64,000 bases of DNA from Pontederia crassipes (lineage: Eukaryota; Streptophyta; Magnoliopsida; Commelinales; Pontederiaceae). The stretch is taken from assembly GCA_030549335.1 (NCBI GenBank), contig CM060193.1, positions 62,111,646 through 62,175,645 of the forward strand, written 5' to 3'. Numbering within the stretch: the first letter of the stretch is position 1; the number at the start of each line of letters is the position of its first letter. The notes under the pieces were generated by a model, which had not been told where the DNA came from, did not search any database, and saw only the letters and a program-made list of their open reading frames with translations. The position numbers and the translations under genes are program-made. This document shows, piece after piece, positions 49,032-60,603 of this stretch.

Positions 49032-51959
49032 TTATGCTGCACAGTTTGCTTTCTTGTACACATAAGATTGTGCAAAGTACAGGTAGATTGCAAACTCGAC
49101 AACACTGAGGCCTGCAAGAAGCCAGTAGAAGTAATCAAGATGCGAGCAGTTTAGGTTGTCGGAAAACCAGCTTTGTCCCCGCCTTCCGGTTATATAATTG
49201 ATCACTGATACAAGCAAACCACTGATGAGTTCCCCGAAACCGATGATGCTCAAATAGAGAGCAATGCCGAAGCTCCTGAATGCATCAGGGGCCTGGTCAT
49301 AGAAGAACTCTTGCAGGCCAACCATGGCGAACACATTGGTCAGACCCTGCAAAATGTACTGTGGAATCAACCACCATATGCTCATCGGTATCACAGCCAT
49401 TGGCAGATCAACAAGTCCGGATTCTCTAGCAGTTTTGAGCCTCTTCATCTCCACCAGCGCAGCCACCACAATCGTGATCACTGAGAGGATCATCCCTGTT
49501 CCAATTCTCTGGAGCAATGTGATGCCATTTGGCTTCCCGGTGAGTCTGCCGACCGCGGGCATGACAATTCGATCGTAGATAGGAACGAAGGCCACAATGG
49601 TGATGCCGATGAACCCCTGCAGGGATGCAGGCGGCACTTGGAATTTTCTCCAAATTCTTCTATCCAAGGTGCTGCCTTGCTTGGTGAAGAATGTGGACGA
49701 CTGAGAGAAAACAACACCAAATGGCAGGCATGTCGCCCATACTGAAAGCAGCCCAAGCCATCCCCTTGCTTCTGGAGAACAACCATCTTGTGAACAGTCA
49801 GAATAAGTCCTGCCAATAGTGCACTTAGAATCATGGCAACACCTTTGTTCAGACAGATAGAAAATTAAGAAGTGGGCTTACTTGTTGCAATCAGACGCAT
49901 GCAGAAGTAGCGGGTTTGAAGCTTCCTCACCAGCCGTGGTGTCTGGAGGTATCTATCTTACACTGTTTTACGACTTTGATGAGCACACTAGAGATCTTTG
50001 AGTTATTCTCAAGGACGTAGTAGCGATAAGTCCTGGAACCGAGGATGAACATGGCCAGGGCAATCGCCATGAAGATGCATGGGATTCCAAAGCCAAGGAC
50101 CCAACTGATGTTGTCCTGGACGTAGTTCAAGCAGACGCTCGTGATAGTCCCACCGCAGGAGATGCCAAAGTACCACCAGTTGAAGAAGGTGCTCCGTGAT
50201 CTGCTCTCCTCCGGGTCGTGCTCGTCGAACTGGTCGGCTCCGAACGCCTGGACGCAGGGCTTGTGGCCGCTCTGCGCCAACGCCACCAGGTACAGGGAGA
50301 AGAAGAAGATGGCAGTTTGGAGCTTGGGCGGGTCGCATGCGCCTGAGGACGAGGTGGCGGAGGCTCCAATACTGCATTGCGTTGAACGCAGACTTGGGAG
50401 CACAGAAGACAAGGTTAACATCCCTAATCCCTGAGATTAATCTCCATTAAAGATTAATCCCAACGGATGCTGCCGATCGAACCCGCTGCCGGAGTTCACG
50501 ATTCGTAAGCATATTTATGGATTCTTTCATTCTATTTTTATCGTTATTTAGGTGTACTTCATGATTGTTGCATTACATGCTTCTTTTAGTTCTGCAAATT
50601 GCAATTTCCTTCGTTTTCTCTTTCGTCAAATTAGTCCAAACGCATCCACATCGTCAGGTTTGTGGGGGAAGGTAAACGTATTTTTGTCCTTAATATGGTG
50701 GAATAAATCTCATCTCCCGTATATTAAGTCCCTTCTAGCCATAAGGTTGAGGTTAGATATAATTGTTCATCTGGAGATTTCCTTAGAGGCTCCATGACAG
50801 CTGAAGGAAGCATGTTTTGAGAATAGTTGCATACATCATCAAACGATATTAAACATATTTATTTCAATTCTAAAAACCAGATGGGCTGTGGGCTGATTAT
50901 GATGATGGGAGCTGGCCAGCATGCTGCACCCACAACAGCTTTGACATTAACAAGGTGCTTCATTGTTTGTTGCTGTGCCAATTACCTCCTCTCAGTACTG
51001 TTTAACCAAGATTTGATGTCGTCATTGCATATTGCAAATAGTATAGGATTGTTTTTTTGTTTGTTTAATTGTTACTTGTATTTTAACTCCGCCTATATTT
51101 TATAGCCGGTCCCAAGCTCGGATAAAGGAGGAGGGTTGTGTTAGGCCTCGACAGCCAGCGTAAAACCTTGTCGAATCTTATGAACATGAATTAACGAATA
51201 TAGCGAAATGACGTCGTATGATCCATGTAGTCAACTCCACCTAGTGAGATAAGACTTTGTTGTTGTTGTGTTGTTGTAAAGATAATTGTCAACAAGAATT
51301 GAATATGTCAAAGTTTCATTTTGAAAGAAGAGCGAATATTGCTTGCTGGTTTTCAGTGCGGCAGCACATGGCACCAGTTCGGGCATGCTACGTGCCGCCA
51401 TTGTCACAGATCTCTGGCATACTTTTCTAAAAAAAAATTTATGACAGTAGACAGATGTATTTAATTAGGTGGTGGTGCTGCTGCTGCTGCTGCTGCATGG
51501 TAATGAATGCATGGGGTAGATGGCAGTATGTACCAGTAGGTAGAGGAGCGAGGCGGCGACGATGGTGCGGTACCGGCCGAGGTAGGAGTCGGCGACCAGA
51601 GCGCCCACCAGGGGAAGCATGCAGGAGACGCCCGTCCACACGTTCACGGCGGCGGCCGCCGCCGCGGTGGACTCGCCCAGTGGCCCCGTCAGGTAGCTGA
51701 TCAGGTTGATGCCGATGCCGTAGTACGCCGACCTCTCCGCTATCTCCGCTCCTGCGCGCTATTTTTGATTCAACATGTTGATCGATCGGTGTTGTGCATG
51801 CATATAACAATTTGCAGGTATAGGCGTATGGGATTAGTGCATAGATACGGTACCTATTATGAACACAGCAGATCTCCACCTGCCGGAGCTGAACCGGGAG
51901 ACCGGACGACCGAAGTAGTCGACGGCGCCGTCGACGACGCCGTCCGTGCCCGATCTCAT
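49032..51959 (-). pseudogene. NRT1/PTR family (NPF) transporter, frameshifted
   Basis: Minus-strand exons: 51959-51854, 51751-51534, 50430 to about 49930, and about 49830-49032. The start is MRSGTDGVVDGAVDYFGRPV. Exon 2 carries the NPF EIAER motif (ExxER, proton coupling), [19 protein letters not shown] and [20 protein letters not shown]. Exon 3 covers membrane segments 3-6 ([31 protein letters not shown]). The last exon has ATCLPFGVVFSQSSTFFTKQ, DRRIWRKFQVPPASLQGF and a complete C-terminus. The central linker is broken: pieces resembling [20 protein letters not shown] and LNKGVAM lie in different frames from exon 3 and from each other, with a probable one-base loss near 49830. Motifs fit the NPF5 group of peptide/nitrate-type transporters. 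This is either a young pseudogene or an assembly error. Confidence 0.78.
51088..51277 (+). mobile_element. SINE copy 5
   Basis: This is a nearly full copy from ctccgcctatattttatagc to a (TTG)n tail, with a gap where other copies have gttactaatagagcgg. No clear target duplication was found. It lies in intron 2 of the NPF gene, opposite to the gene's sense. Confidence 0.85.
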
Positions 51960-53899
51960 AGTCAATTCCTTCAGTGTTCTTCGGCAGGGCGCTTGAGTGG
52001 GTGGAAGGTGTAGTGTATATATATGGTTATGAACTACGAAAAGCTGGGAAATATGCAGCCAATTACATTGATAAATTATATGTTCGACGTCATTTGCATG
52101 CAGATTAATAATGGAGACTGCAATTGGGTGCAGTTACTACTCTACATGTGTGCTACATGCCGATGATTACGCAGATAGCTGTCGGATCTCCACGTAGCTC
52201 ACTTTCTTACATGATTTAAGAGGCCGTAAGATGAAATCAAGAAACCAAGAGTTTTTTTCGAAGTTTTTTTTTTCCATTAGGCTGATGAGTGATGACCTCC
52301 TCTTATAACCGATCGCAAAAGAAGAGTCTGTGAATAAGAATAACGCAGATAATAAATTATGAATCTTAATCGATATATCATAGAATACTTAAATTATTAT
52401 TTATTATATCAATTCCTTGGTATATGATCCCTGATGCTTAGAAAGATAGTGTCATGTTGATGTTGGCGTAAAATCTGTGGAAGTTTACTTGTAAGATAAT
52501 TTTTTCTCCTAAAAAAAAATGTTACATCAGATCTTTAACTACAAGAAAATATCAAATTTCCGAGGGTCTAATTCGTCGTAAATTTCAAAAAATCTTCGAA
52601 AATATCATTTTCCAACGCAAAGTCTTTTCAACGGAAATCTTTGGTCCACTCTGATGGTTAGAACCATCGGTAGTTCCAAAGGGTATTTTCCGACGGGAGA
52701 GTGGTCGGAGGTTTCGACTACAAATTTGTGACTGTAGTCGTAAAAAAATTCCTCCTAAAAAATAACGAGATTGATTTAGCTAATAGACAAGTTGGATTCT
52801 TTCAGAAAATGCTGTCACAAAACAATTCAATTGCATCTAATTGATAATTGACATCAAATTGTATTGGTATTGATATCAAATTGAATATTGATTATGGAGA
52901 TTAAGGCTATGATATTATGTCATATAAATATTATTTAATTTCTATTAAAACTATGATATTTTATTTTAAAACTTCTGTGTGCTATGTTATATTATTGATC
53001 ACTCAAAGTTGAAGGAGAGAATTTTATTAATATGTTATATTATTGATTTTACACATGACCTCTTGTAGCATGTGATGGTGGCGTGCATTTCATAAGCAAA
53101 GAAAATAAAAACCAGTTGCAATAACTTATTTGCACAAGAAAGCCACAGAATAATGCTGTCATTTTGAGTTTGAAGAGTCCTTGTCACAACAATTTCTGAC
53201 CCATTTATTGAAGAATTCAAGAGAGGTACAAAGTAGCCCAAACATATGCCTATTCATCACGCAATGCACTATGAAACTTGGACAACAAATAAAGTAAACA
53301 TATAATATAAGTAAACGATAAAATCGTTTAAATAAAATAGTTACTTAACATTTGCTTCCTTCTCTTTCATTTAATGATATCAACTAAATAAATGTAACTA
53401 TCATCTTCATTTTCCTATATTCTCTTATGATCATTTTCTTCTCATTCGCTACTTTCGTTTTCCTCAACAAATTTTGAACCAAAGATGCCTTAAACTTTAC
53501 AAAAATCTCTCCTAATATTATTATATAAATCTGCACAGAAGTCCACGTCAAAGAACTTATCAATTATGATATAGATATATAATAATTCAATTGAATTACA
53601 TATAAATAAATTCATTTTCATTCTAACTAAATAAGTTTGTTTATCAAATTATAATAAGTAGTATTTTCTTGAAATAAAAGTAGAAAAAAGTGTTATGTAG
53701 TCGAAAAAGATAGAAACGTGTAAAAAATATATCAAAATCATCATGCCTTATCAAATTTAATTACTTTTGTATTTCTCATAATAACATTCTCCTCATCTCC
53801 ATCAAACTTTTTTATGGCATAGGCACATGCTCCCCTCCTAAATAGAACATAATTATTATTAATTTAGTATTTTTATTAAAAACAGAAACTTTTCCCATA
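51960..53899. other. AT-rich DNA with a CACTA-like terminus
   Basis: Downstream on the + strand (upstream of the NPF start) there is AT-rich DNA without a gene. At about 52539 the sequence actacaagaaaatatcaaat, then ttccgaggg, resembles a CACTA/EnSpm end. The stretch to about 52760 has several ccgacgg/tcggagg-type words and then stops. No transposase or opposite end is seen. Confidence 0.4.
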
Positions 53900-54307
53900 T
53901 AGTAGTACCACGGCTTCACAGGGAATTGTTGAGAAAAGATCAAGAGTGAAAATGAAGCATTCATGTAGCTACAACAAAAGTAAATTCTTGTCATAACTAA
54001 TAATCAATGAGACTCATATATGCATACTCATTTGTGTATATCTACTTGTAGTTAATATTCTTTTTACTTAGTTTAATATCACAAAAAAATATTCATATTA
54101 AAAGACTTGGGACTTGACTTCATGCAAGAAAAAAGCTTCCAATATTATGAATAAAAAAGTACCAAATAATTGAAAGAGTTAATATTAAGATTTTATTAGA
54201 AAAAAATAGTAAACTATGTCTTGATTACTTGAACAGAAAATATACTTTAATTGCACTAAGAAATGGTACAAGGAAATAAGGGAAGAAGAAAATTAACACA
54301 TACAAAA

Positions 54308-54526
54308 CTTTTGACAATCATTGTTGGATCGTAAATGAAGAGTTACATCTTTGATTCAAAATAAGCAGTGAAGAACGTGAAAACCATGTCAATTAAAAAG
54401 AAGCCATCTACAATGCAGTTGATCATGATCAATATTTTGTAAGGTGGAGCATTAAAGAATATTGTCCGGAATGGAAATATCCATATATAGTAAATAGCCA
54501 ACAGCACCACAAATATTTTCGAGCAC
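54308..54526 (-). pseudogene. Shaker-type K+ channel exon, copy A
   Basis: The minus strand after a ctttctcag acceptor reads CSKIFVVLLAIYYIWIFPF (membrane segment S1) and IVDGFFLIDMVFTFFTAYF (S2), as in plant voltage-gated Shaker K+ channels (AKT/KAT type). A TAA interrupts it where copies B and C read Gln, and the donor GT is lost (ttttgt). No other channel exons (S3-S6, pore GYGD, cyclic-nucleotide domain) are visible nearby. Confidence 0.72.
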
Positions 54527-55028
54527 CTGAGAAAGAAAAACAAAAGTAGTCAATTAGTTCTCAAAGCACCCAAGAACAACTCTGTAATGGATGGAAAAAG
54601 ATGTCAAATCATATATAAAACTCGTAAGAGTGACCAGTGAGAAAAGACATTACATTTATTGTCGATATTTTATAAATATATTAGAAAGAAATACAAATAA
54701 ATTTTTTAATAGTACAATTGCATCTTTGATAGGTTAAAGATATTTTTTTAAGATATTAGACTCATATATGTAGAAAATATTCTTTTTACGTAGTTTAATA
54801 TCACAAAAAATATTGATATTGCAAGACTTGGGGCTTGACTTGATGCAAGAAAAGCTTCCAATATTCTGAACAAAAAAAGTATCAAATAATCGAAAGAGTT
54901 AATATTAAGATTTTATAAGAAAAAAATAGTAAACTATGTGCTAATTACTTGAATAAAAAAATATACTTTAATTACACTAAGAAATAGTACAAAAAAATAA
55001 GGAAAGAAGAAAATTAAAACTTACAAAC

Positions 55029-55216
55029 CTTTGACAATTAATGTTGCATCGTAAAGGAAGAGTTGCATCTTTAATTCAAAATAAGCAATGAAGAACGTGA
55101 AAACCATATCAATTAAGAAGAAGTCATCTACGACGAAGTTGATCATTATCAATATTGTGTAAGGTGGAGCATTAAAGAATATTGTCTAGAATGGAAATAT
55201 CCATATAGAGTACATA
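55029..55216 (-). pseudogene. Shaker-type K+ channel exon, copy B
   Basis: It has the S1 end and the S2 region, followed by a good donor (AAAG|GTTTGTAAG). The S1 start and the acceptor are deleted. A TAG lies just after the WIFPF motif, and the S2 stretch has several substitutions. Confidence 0.65.
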
Positions 55217-56315
55217 GAAAAAGTAGCCAATTAGTTTTCAAAGCACCCAAGAATAGTGGATGGAAAAAGATGTCAAATCATATAGAAAATTCGTAAGAGT
55301 AAACATTTATTGTTGATATTTTATAAATATATTAGAAAGAAATACAAATAAATTGACCAATAGTACAATTGCATCTTTGATAGGTCAAAGATATATTGAA
55401 TTTAAAAAAAACAATAAAAATGATAAAAATATATTGAAATTGTTTTGAAACAATATTGAAGATATTCTCTACTGTTTCATTTTGGCTAATGACATCCACA
55501 ACAAATTTAACATATTTGATTTTCATCATAGTAGTTGGAAAAATAATGAGACATCAAATTACATTTTGCTATTGATAATTCATAAATATATAGAAAAGAA
55601 AGACAAATAAATTTACAAAAAATAAAACTGCATCTTTGAATAGGTAATTCAAAATTATATTGAAGTTTTTTAAACAAAAAACAATAAAACATGCACTAAA
55701 TATTTCATGTATCTTTATTTTTATTTTGAAGTAAAAGTAGTTGATTCTTATGTCTTTCTCGAGTTTGCACATGGACAAGGAGAGAATAGTTAATGCACAT
55801 TATTTTCTACATTTTTCCATATTTTTCTTCTCACCTTGAAAAGAGTGGATGAATATTTATGATATGCCAGAGCTTTATAATTTCAAAGATTCCTAACTGC
55901 ATAGAAACATTTTTCAAATACTAGTACCACAAAGTTTCACATGGGATTGTTGAGAAAAGATCAAGAGTGAAAATGAACCATTTATGTAGATATAACAACA
56001 AGTAAATTCTTGACATAATTAATAATCAATGAGACTCATATATGCACATTCGTTTGTTCATATCTACTTGTAGCTAATATTCTTTTTACATAGTTTAATA
56101 TCACAAAAAATATTGATATTGGAAGAGTTGGGGCTTGAGTTCATGCAAGAAAAACTTCCAATATTTTGAACAAAAAAAAGTATCAGATAATATTAAGATT
56201 TTATTAGAAATAAATAGTAGACTATGTGTTGATTACTTGAATGGAAAATATACTTTAATTGCACTAAGAAATGGTAAAAGGAAATAAGGAAAGAAGAAAA
56301 TTAAAACTTACAAAC

Positions 56316-56533
56316 CTTTTGGGAATCATTGTTGCATCGTAAACGAAGAGTTGCGTCTTTGATTCAAAGTAAATAGTGAGTAACGTGAAAACCATGTCAA
56401 TTAAGAAGAAGCCATCTACGATGCAGTTGATCATGATCAATATTTTGTAAGGTGGAACATTGAAAAATGTTATCTAAAAAGGGAATATCCATATAGAGTA
56501 CATAGCCAACAACACCACAAATGTTTTCCAACA
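56316..56533 (-). pseudogene. Shaker-type K+ channel exon, copy C
   Basis: S1 reads CWKTFVVLLAMYSIWIFPF, the closest of the three to the family. It is followed by a TAG at the same codon as in copy B, then S2 and SKTQLFVYDATMIPK up to a donor AAAAG|GTTTGTAAG. Acceptor AG and donor GT are both kept, but the stop makes it unusable. Confidence 0.7.
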
Positions 56534-57240
56534 CTTAAGAAAGGAAAAAAGATAGACAATTAATTTTCAAAGCACCCAAGAACAACTCTGCAGTTATTGG
56601 AAAAAGATGTCAAATCATATAGAAAACTTGTAAGAGTGACCAATGAGAAAGAAAAACAAATAAATTTACAAAAAATAAAAATGTATCTTTGAATAGGTAA
56701 ATTCAAAATTATTGAAGTTTTTTAAACAAAAAACAATAAAAATGCACTAAATATTTCATGCATCTTTATTTTTATCCTGAAGTAAAAGTAGTTGATTCTT
56801 ATGTCTTTCTCGAGTCTACACATGGACAATGAGAGAATAGTTAATGCACATAATTTTTTAAAATTTTCCCATATTTTTCACATCTTTTTGTTCTTGCCTT
56901 GTAAAGAGTGGATGAATTTTTATGATACGCTAGAGTTTTATAATTTCAAAGATTCGTAATTGAAAACAAACTTTTCTCATATACTAGTACCATAAAGTTT
57001 CACACGGGATTGTTGAGAAAAGACTGAGAGTGAAAATGAAGCATTCATGTAGTTATAATAACAAGTAAATTCTTGTCATAACTAATAATCAATGAGACTC
57101 ATATATGCACACTCGTTTGTGTATATCTACCTGTAGTTAATATCACAAAAAGAGTATTGATATTGAAAGATTTGGGATTTGACTTCATGTAAGAAAGATA
57201 ATCGAACGAGTTAATATTAAGATTTTATTAGAAAAAAATA

Positions 57241-57979
57241 CTCCCAATAAAATCTTGGCACAAGAAGAACTTGGCGCCCTACGATCAAAGTGTTTATGGT
57301 CCAATGTTTTGTGCCAATATGAATATCCTTGATCAATTTGGCTCCATAAATTTCACTCCTTATGTGTTTGGTTCCTTAGATTTCACTCCTTATGAATTTG
57401 GTCCCCAATATGATAAAGTATGAGTTTGGCTCCCAATAAACCTTTTAGCACCCTAGCTTTGGCTCCTTAGATCCGTGTCAATTTGGCTCCTTAAATATTT
57501 GTCCCCTTCGGATTTAGATGAGTTTGGCGCCTTGCACTAAAAGCTCGAAGTCATATAATTCATTTGCGTCTAGATTCATCTAAGCCAACAATTTTCCTTT
57601 ATCCTTCCAATTAATTAAGCTAACGAAGTTAATCCTCCCATAGTTATAATACTTTGAGAACTAATAGATAGAATCAATAAATCCGGAATTACGATTAAGA
57701 CAGACTTAAAATGATGCATGCAATAATCAAATTTTAAAAAAATTAATTAAAATAATAAACTAAAATATATTGTATTTTGCATGCATCATAATCAAATTAA
57801 ATTGTACCACAAGAAGAAATCAATCTATGATTTGCATAGTTTGATGTCATAAACTACATGAACTCAAATGTCTAATCATGATCATTAGCATAGCAAATGC
57901 TAGTGTAAAAAAACCCAAATGCAAGCTTTTGGATGAGGGATCCGAAGGACTTACCTCCGAATGCGATCGAGAACACAGC
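57241..57979. other. repetitive non-coding DNA
   Basis: The words tttggctcc/tttggtccc and cttagatttcactcctta recur through 57290-57540, suggesting a decayed short tandem repeat. No coding potential. Confidence 0.45.
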
Positions 57980-58265
57980 AGGCAGTAGGTGATGGCGGCA
58001 AGCAGCGCGGTAGGAGGCTCGACGACTGCGACGACGACGAGGATGATGATAACGATGACGAAGGTGGTTAGGAAGGAACAAGCGGCAAGCGGTGCAGCGA
58101 CTGCGATGACGTCGACAATGATGAGGATGATGGCGACGATGATGGCGAAGGCAGTGAGGAAAGGACAAGCGACAGGTGGCGCCGCGCAACGCGACGACTA
58201 CGATGACGTCGACGACTATGAGGACGATGGCAACGACAACGACGAAGGGAGGAAGGGGACGGTTT
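57980..58265 (+). repeat. GAC/GAT-rich low-complexity stretch
   Basis: Runs of gacgac, gatgatg and gatgacgtcgac dominate both strands. The open frames here are products of this simple-sequence composition and have no domain. Confidence 0.7.
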
Positions 58266-58289
58266 ACTAAAAAGATTAAAATAGAAAAG

Positions 58290-58486
58290 AGGGGTTAGGG
58301 TTAAAAGTAATTATTTAGCGTCACAAATACACAAGACACTAAATAGATGCCGAATTGGCGCCGAAGTGGAAAATTGACTTGTGACGCTAATTCGACACTA
58401 TTGTAGTGCCACTAAAAGAATTCAGTTAATATGACAGGGCTAAGGAGACATTGAAGTGACTCTAAATTAGTGTCACAAACTGGCGC
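58290..58486 (+). other. possible CACTA-type terminus
   Basis: The sequence tagcgtcacaaatacac, then gtgacgctaattcgacacta, ends in ttgtagtg at about 58411. That is the right-hand end expected of a CACTA element (inverted CACTACAA). A related word, tagtgtcacaaactggcgc, follows. No left end or transposase is found. Confidence 0.35.
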
Positions 58487-60603
58487 TGTAACGCCTCCAA
58501 ATCGACCCTCGCCACGTGGCGAAGACCAACCTGGAGACGCTATGACATGCTATAACTTTAACCATAATATTGATCGTATCTCAGTCAAGAATCGAGACAC
58601 GTCAGCGGAAGAATAATAAAATAAAAGAAGATAATAGGAATATGCGGAAGTCTAAAAAGTGGCTACATCATTCCTAAAGAATATAATAAGGTTCGACATC
58701 ATGAAGCTATAAATGCGGAAGGAAACTAATAAGTCATGTAGTTCATGTGTTGTCTTGTCGTCAGAGCTTCGTCACCACACACCTACTCCACCTCGTCACC
58801 ACACCTACTCCACCTCGTCACTGACTTAGTCCTGTGGAAATCAGACACAGGGGAGGAGGTCCTCCCGTAAGCTTTATAGCTTAGTGGGGAACCATATGAT
58901 ATACAATACATAACATGAATAGAATAATCATAGATAATTAATAATTCTTAACTTGAACTTGAAACGGTAACATGGCAGCATCATAGATCATAATAAGAAT
59001 CAGAGGATATCATAAATCATGAGAATCAAATGATGCTTAGTAAACTTGAAATCATGCATACTTGAAAATCATAACGATAACTTGACTTGACTTGAACATG
59101 CTTCTTGATCTTGGTTATTAATTAACAATCATGGTATCTTTAGGTGCCTTTAATCCTTGGGGTATGCCCAACAAACGATACGGCCTTGGGTGATCAAACC
59201 ATGACCAAGGGAGCGACCCTTATCTTGATGCACTTGACTTGGACTGACAATTCATTATTAATCTTTCATCTGATCTTATTAATCGCTTTGAATAACTTGT
59301 AGCTCTTTGTTCTTTGTTCAATGAATATGATGAGATCAATAAGAAAATAAATCAATGAGAGAATAGATCTTGAAAAATCAGTGAGGGGTCTCTGTAAGGT
59401 CAGGAACATAGGATCAGTTGTACATAGGCAATATTCATATTTAAAAAGATAATTAATTAATAAATCTAATAAAAGGTTCCTGAAAATTGGTACGAGGTAA
59501 ATAAAAAAAAAGAGTTCATGTTGGAATAATAAGGCAATAAATAATGTTCATATCAAAATAAGGGAAGGCTTATGGGTGGAAAATCAAGGGCTGATGTGGT
59601 CGGGCACGACCATGACAACCTAGTGGCACAGTCGTGTCGATCTGAAGCACGCTCGGGTTCTACATAGGTGGTGGCACGGGCGTGCCATAAGAGGACATGA
59701 CCGTGATAGAGGGTGAGATCGGTCGACCGATTCAAGAGTCGGTCGACCGATTATCTTGCGTTCATCTAGGTTAGTCATGGCACGGTCGTGCTGGAAGGGT
59801 GGCACGGCCATGACCGGTTGAGCACTTGGTCGACCGGCATCGGTCGACCTTTTACTTAGGTTTTGTCGAGTCATGACACGAGTGTGTTGGCAGGGTGGCA
59901 TGGCCGTGTCGTTTCCAGCCGATTTCAATGCGAAAATTGCATGTACTTTTAACATACCTTCGCCCTAACCTAATTTCTACATCCTAGCAATCAATAAGAC
60001 ATAAATAGAACAAACAGAATTAATTCAAACAATAAACAAATCAGGAATCAAATAATTCAAACAAGAATTCAATAATCAAATCAAATAAGAACCCTAGGAA
60101 AACTTCTTGATCCTTTTCATTTCGAAATCAATTAGGGCATGTATTAGGACAATTCAGAGGTCATACAAGGTGATTTCGATTCACCCACCTATTAAGCGCG
60201 ATTGATTTATTTTTCCCATCGATTTGTTACTGTTCCACGACATCTGTGCTTCGGCGTGCTCCTTCCTTATGGTACTCCTTGGCTGCCACAAATCAACCAC
60301 AAGGAGAGAGATCTGAGGGAAGTAGGTAGTACATGGGTAAGAGAGAAAGAATCATCACCTTGGTTGCTACTTGAGGAGGTGCATGCATGGAGCAGTGGAC
60401 ATGGAGGGATGCACATGGTCCCTGTACGTGAGGAGAGATAAGGATGAAGAGAAAGGATGATGTGCTTTTTGTGTGGGGAAAAGAAGATGTGCGGCTGATG
60501 AGAAAAAAGGGGTTTTAGGGTAGGTTAATTTAAGCTATGATTAATGGGCTGTTAATCAAGCCCATTAGTTTATGTATTTCTCTTCTTTTTTTTTGTTGTT
60601 ACA
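58487..60603 (-). repeat. long LTR of a minus-strand gypsy element (candidate)
   Basis: Ends are tgtaacgcc (58487) and gttgttaca (60603), TG...CA in either direction. Just outside the right end, the minus strand reads aattcgaggacgaattatct followed by a purine-rich ttttaaggaggttata. This is the classic junction of coding end, polypurine tract and 3' LTR in Del/Tekay-type plant gypsy elements. Inside are a tandem pair of cgtcaccacac(ac)ctactccacct units (58788-58835) and several ggtcgacc palindromes (59718-59850). The partner LTR is not in the window. Confidence 0.5.

Larger units (their letters stand above)
53900..57240. repeat. degenerate tandem array carrying a K+ channel exon
   Basis: The same blocks recur in order. 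Block 1 (gggattgttgagaaaagatc) is near 53921, 55945 and 57007. Block 2 (tagtttaatatcacaaaaa) is near 54069, 54791 and 56091, with a damaged fourth copy near 57135. The exon copies are at 54308, 55029 and 56316. Block 3 (ttgattcttatgtctttctc) is near 55740 and 56790. Unit spacing varies from about 0.7 to 1.3 kb because of internal deletions. Confidence 0.8.

Noticed and set aside
53035..53241. Further K+ channel exons near the array
   Set aside because: The minus-strand frame here has hydrophobic residues but no S3-S6, pore or cyclic-nucleotide-binding motif.
57872..58270. Open frames on both strands rich in Asp/Met or His/Arg
   Set aside because: They follow from GAC/GAT simple sequence; no domain, no start context, no introns.
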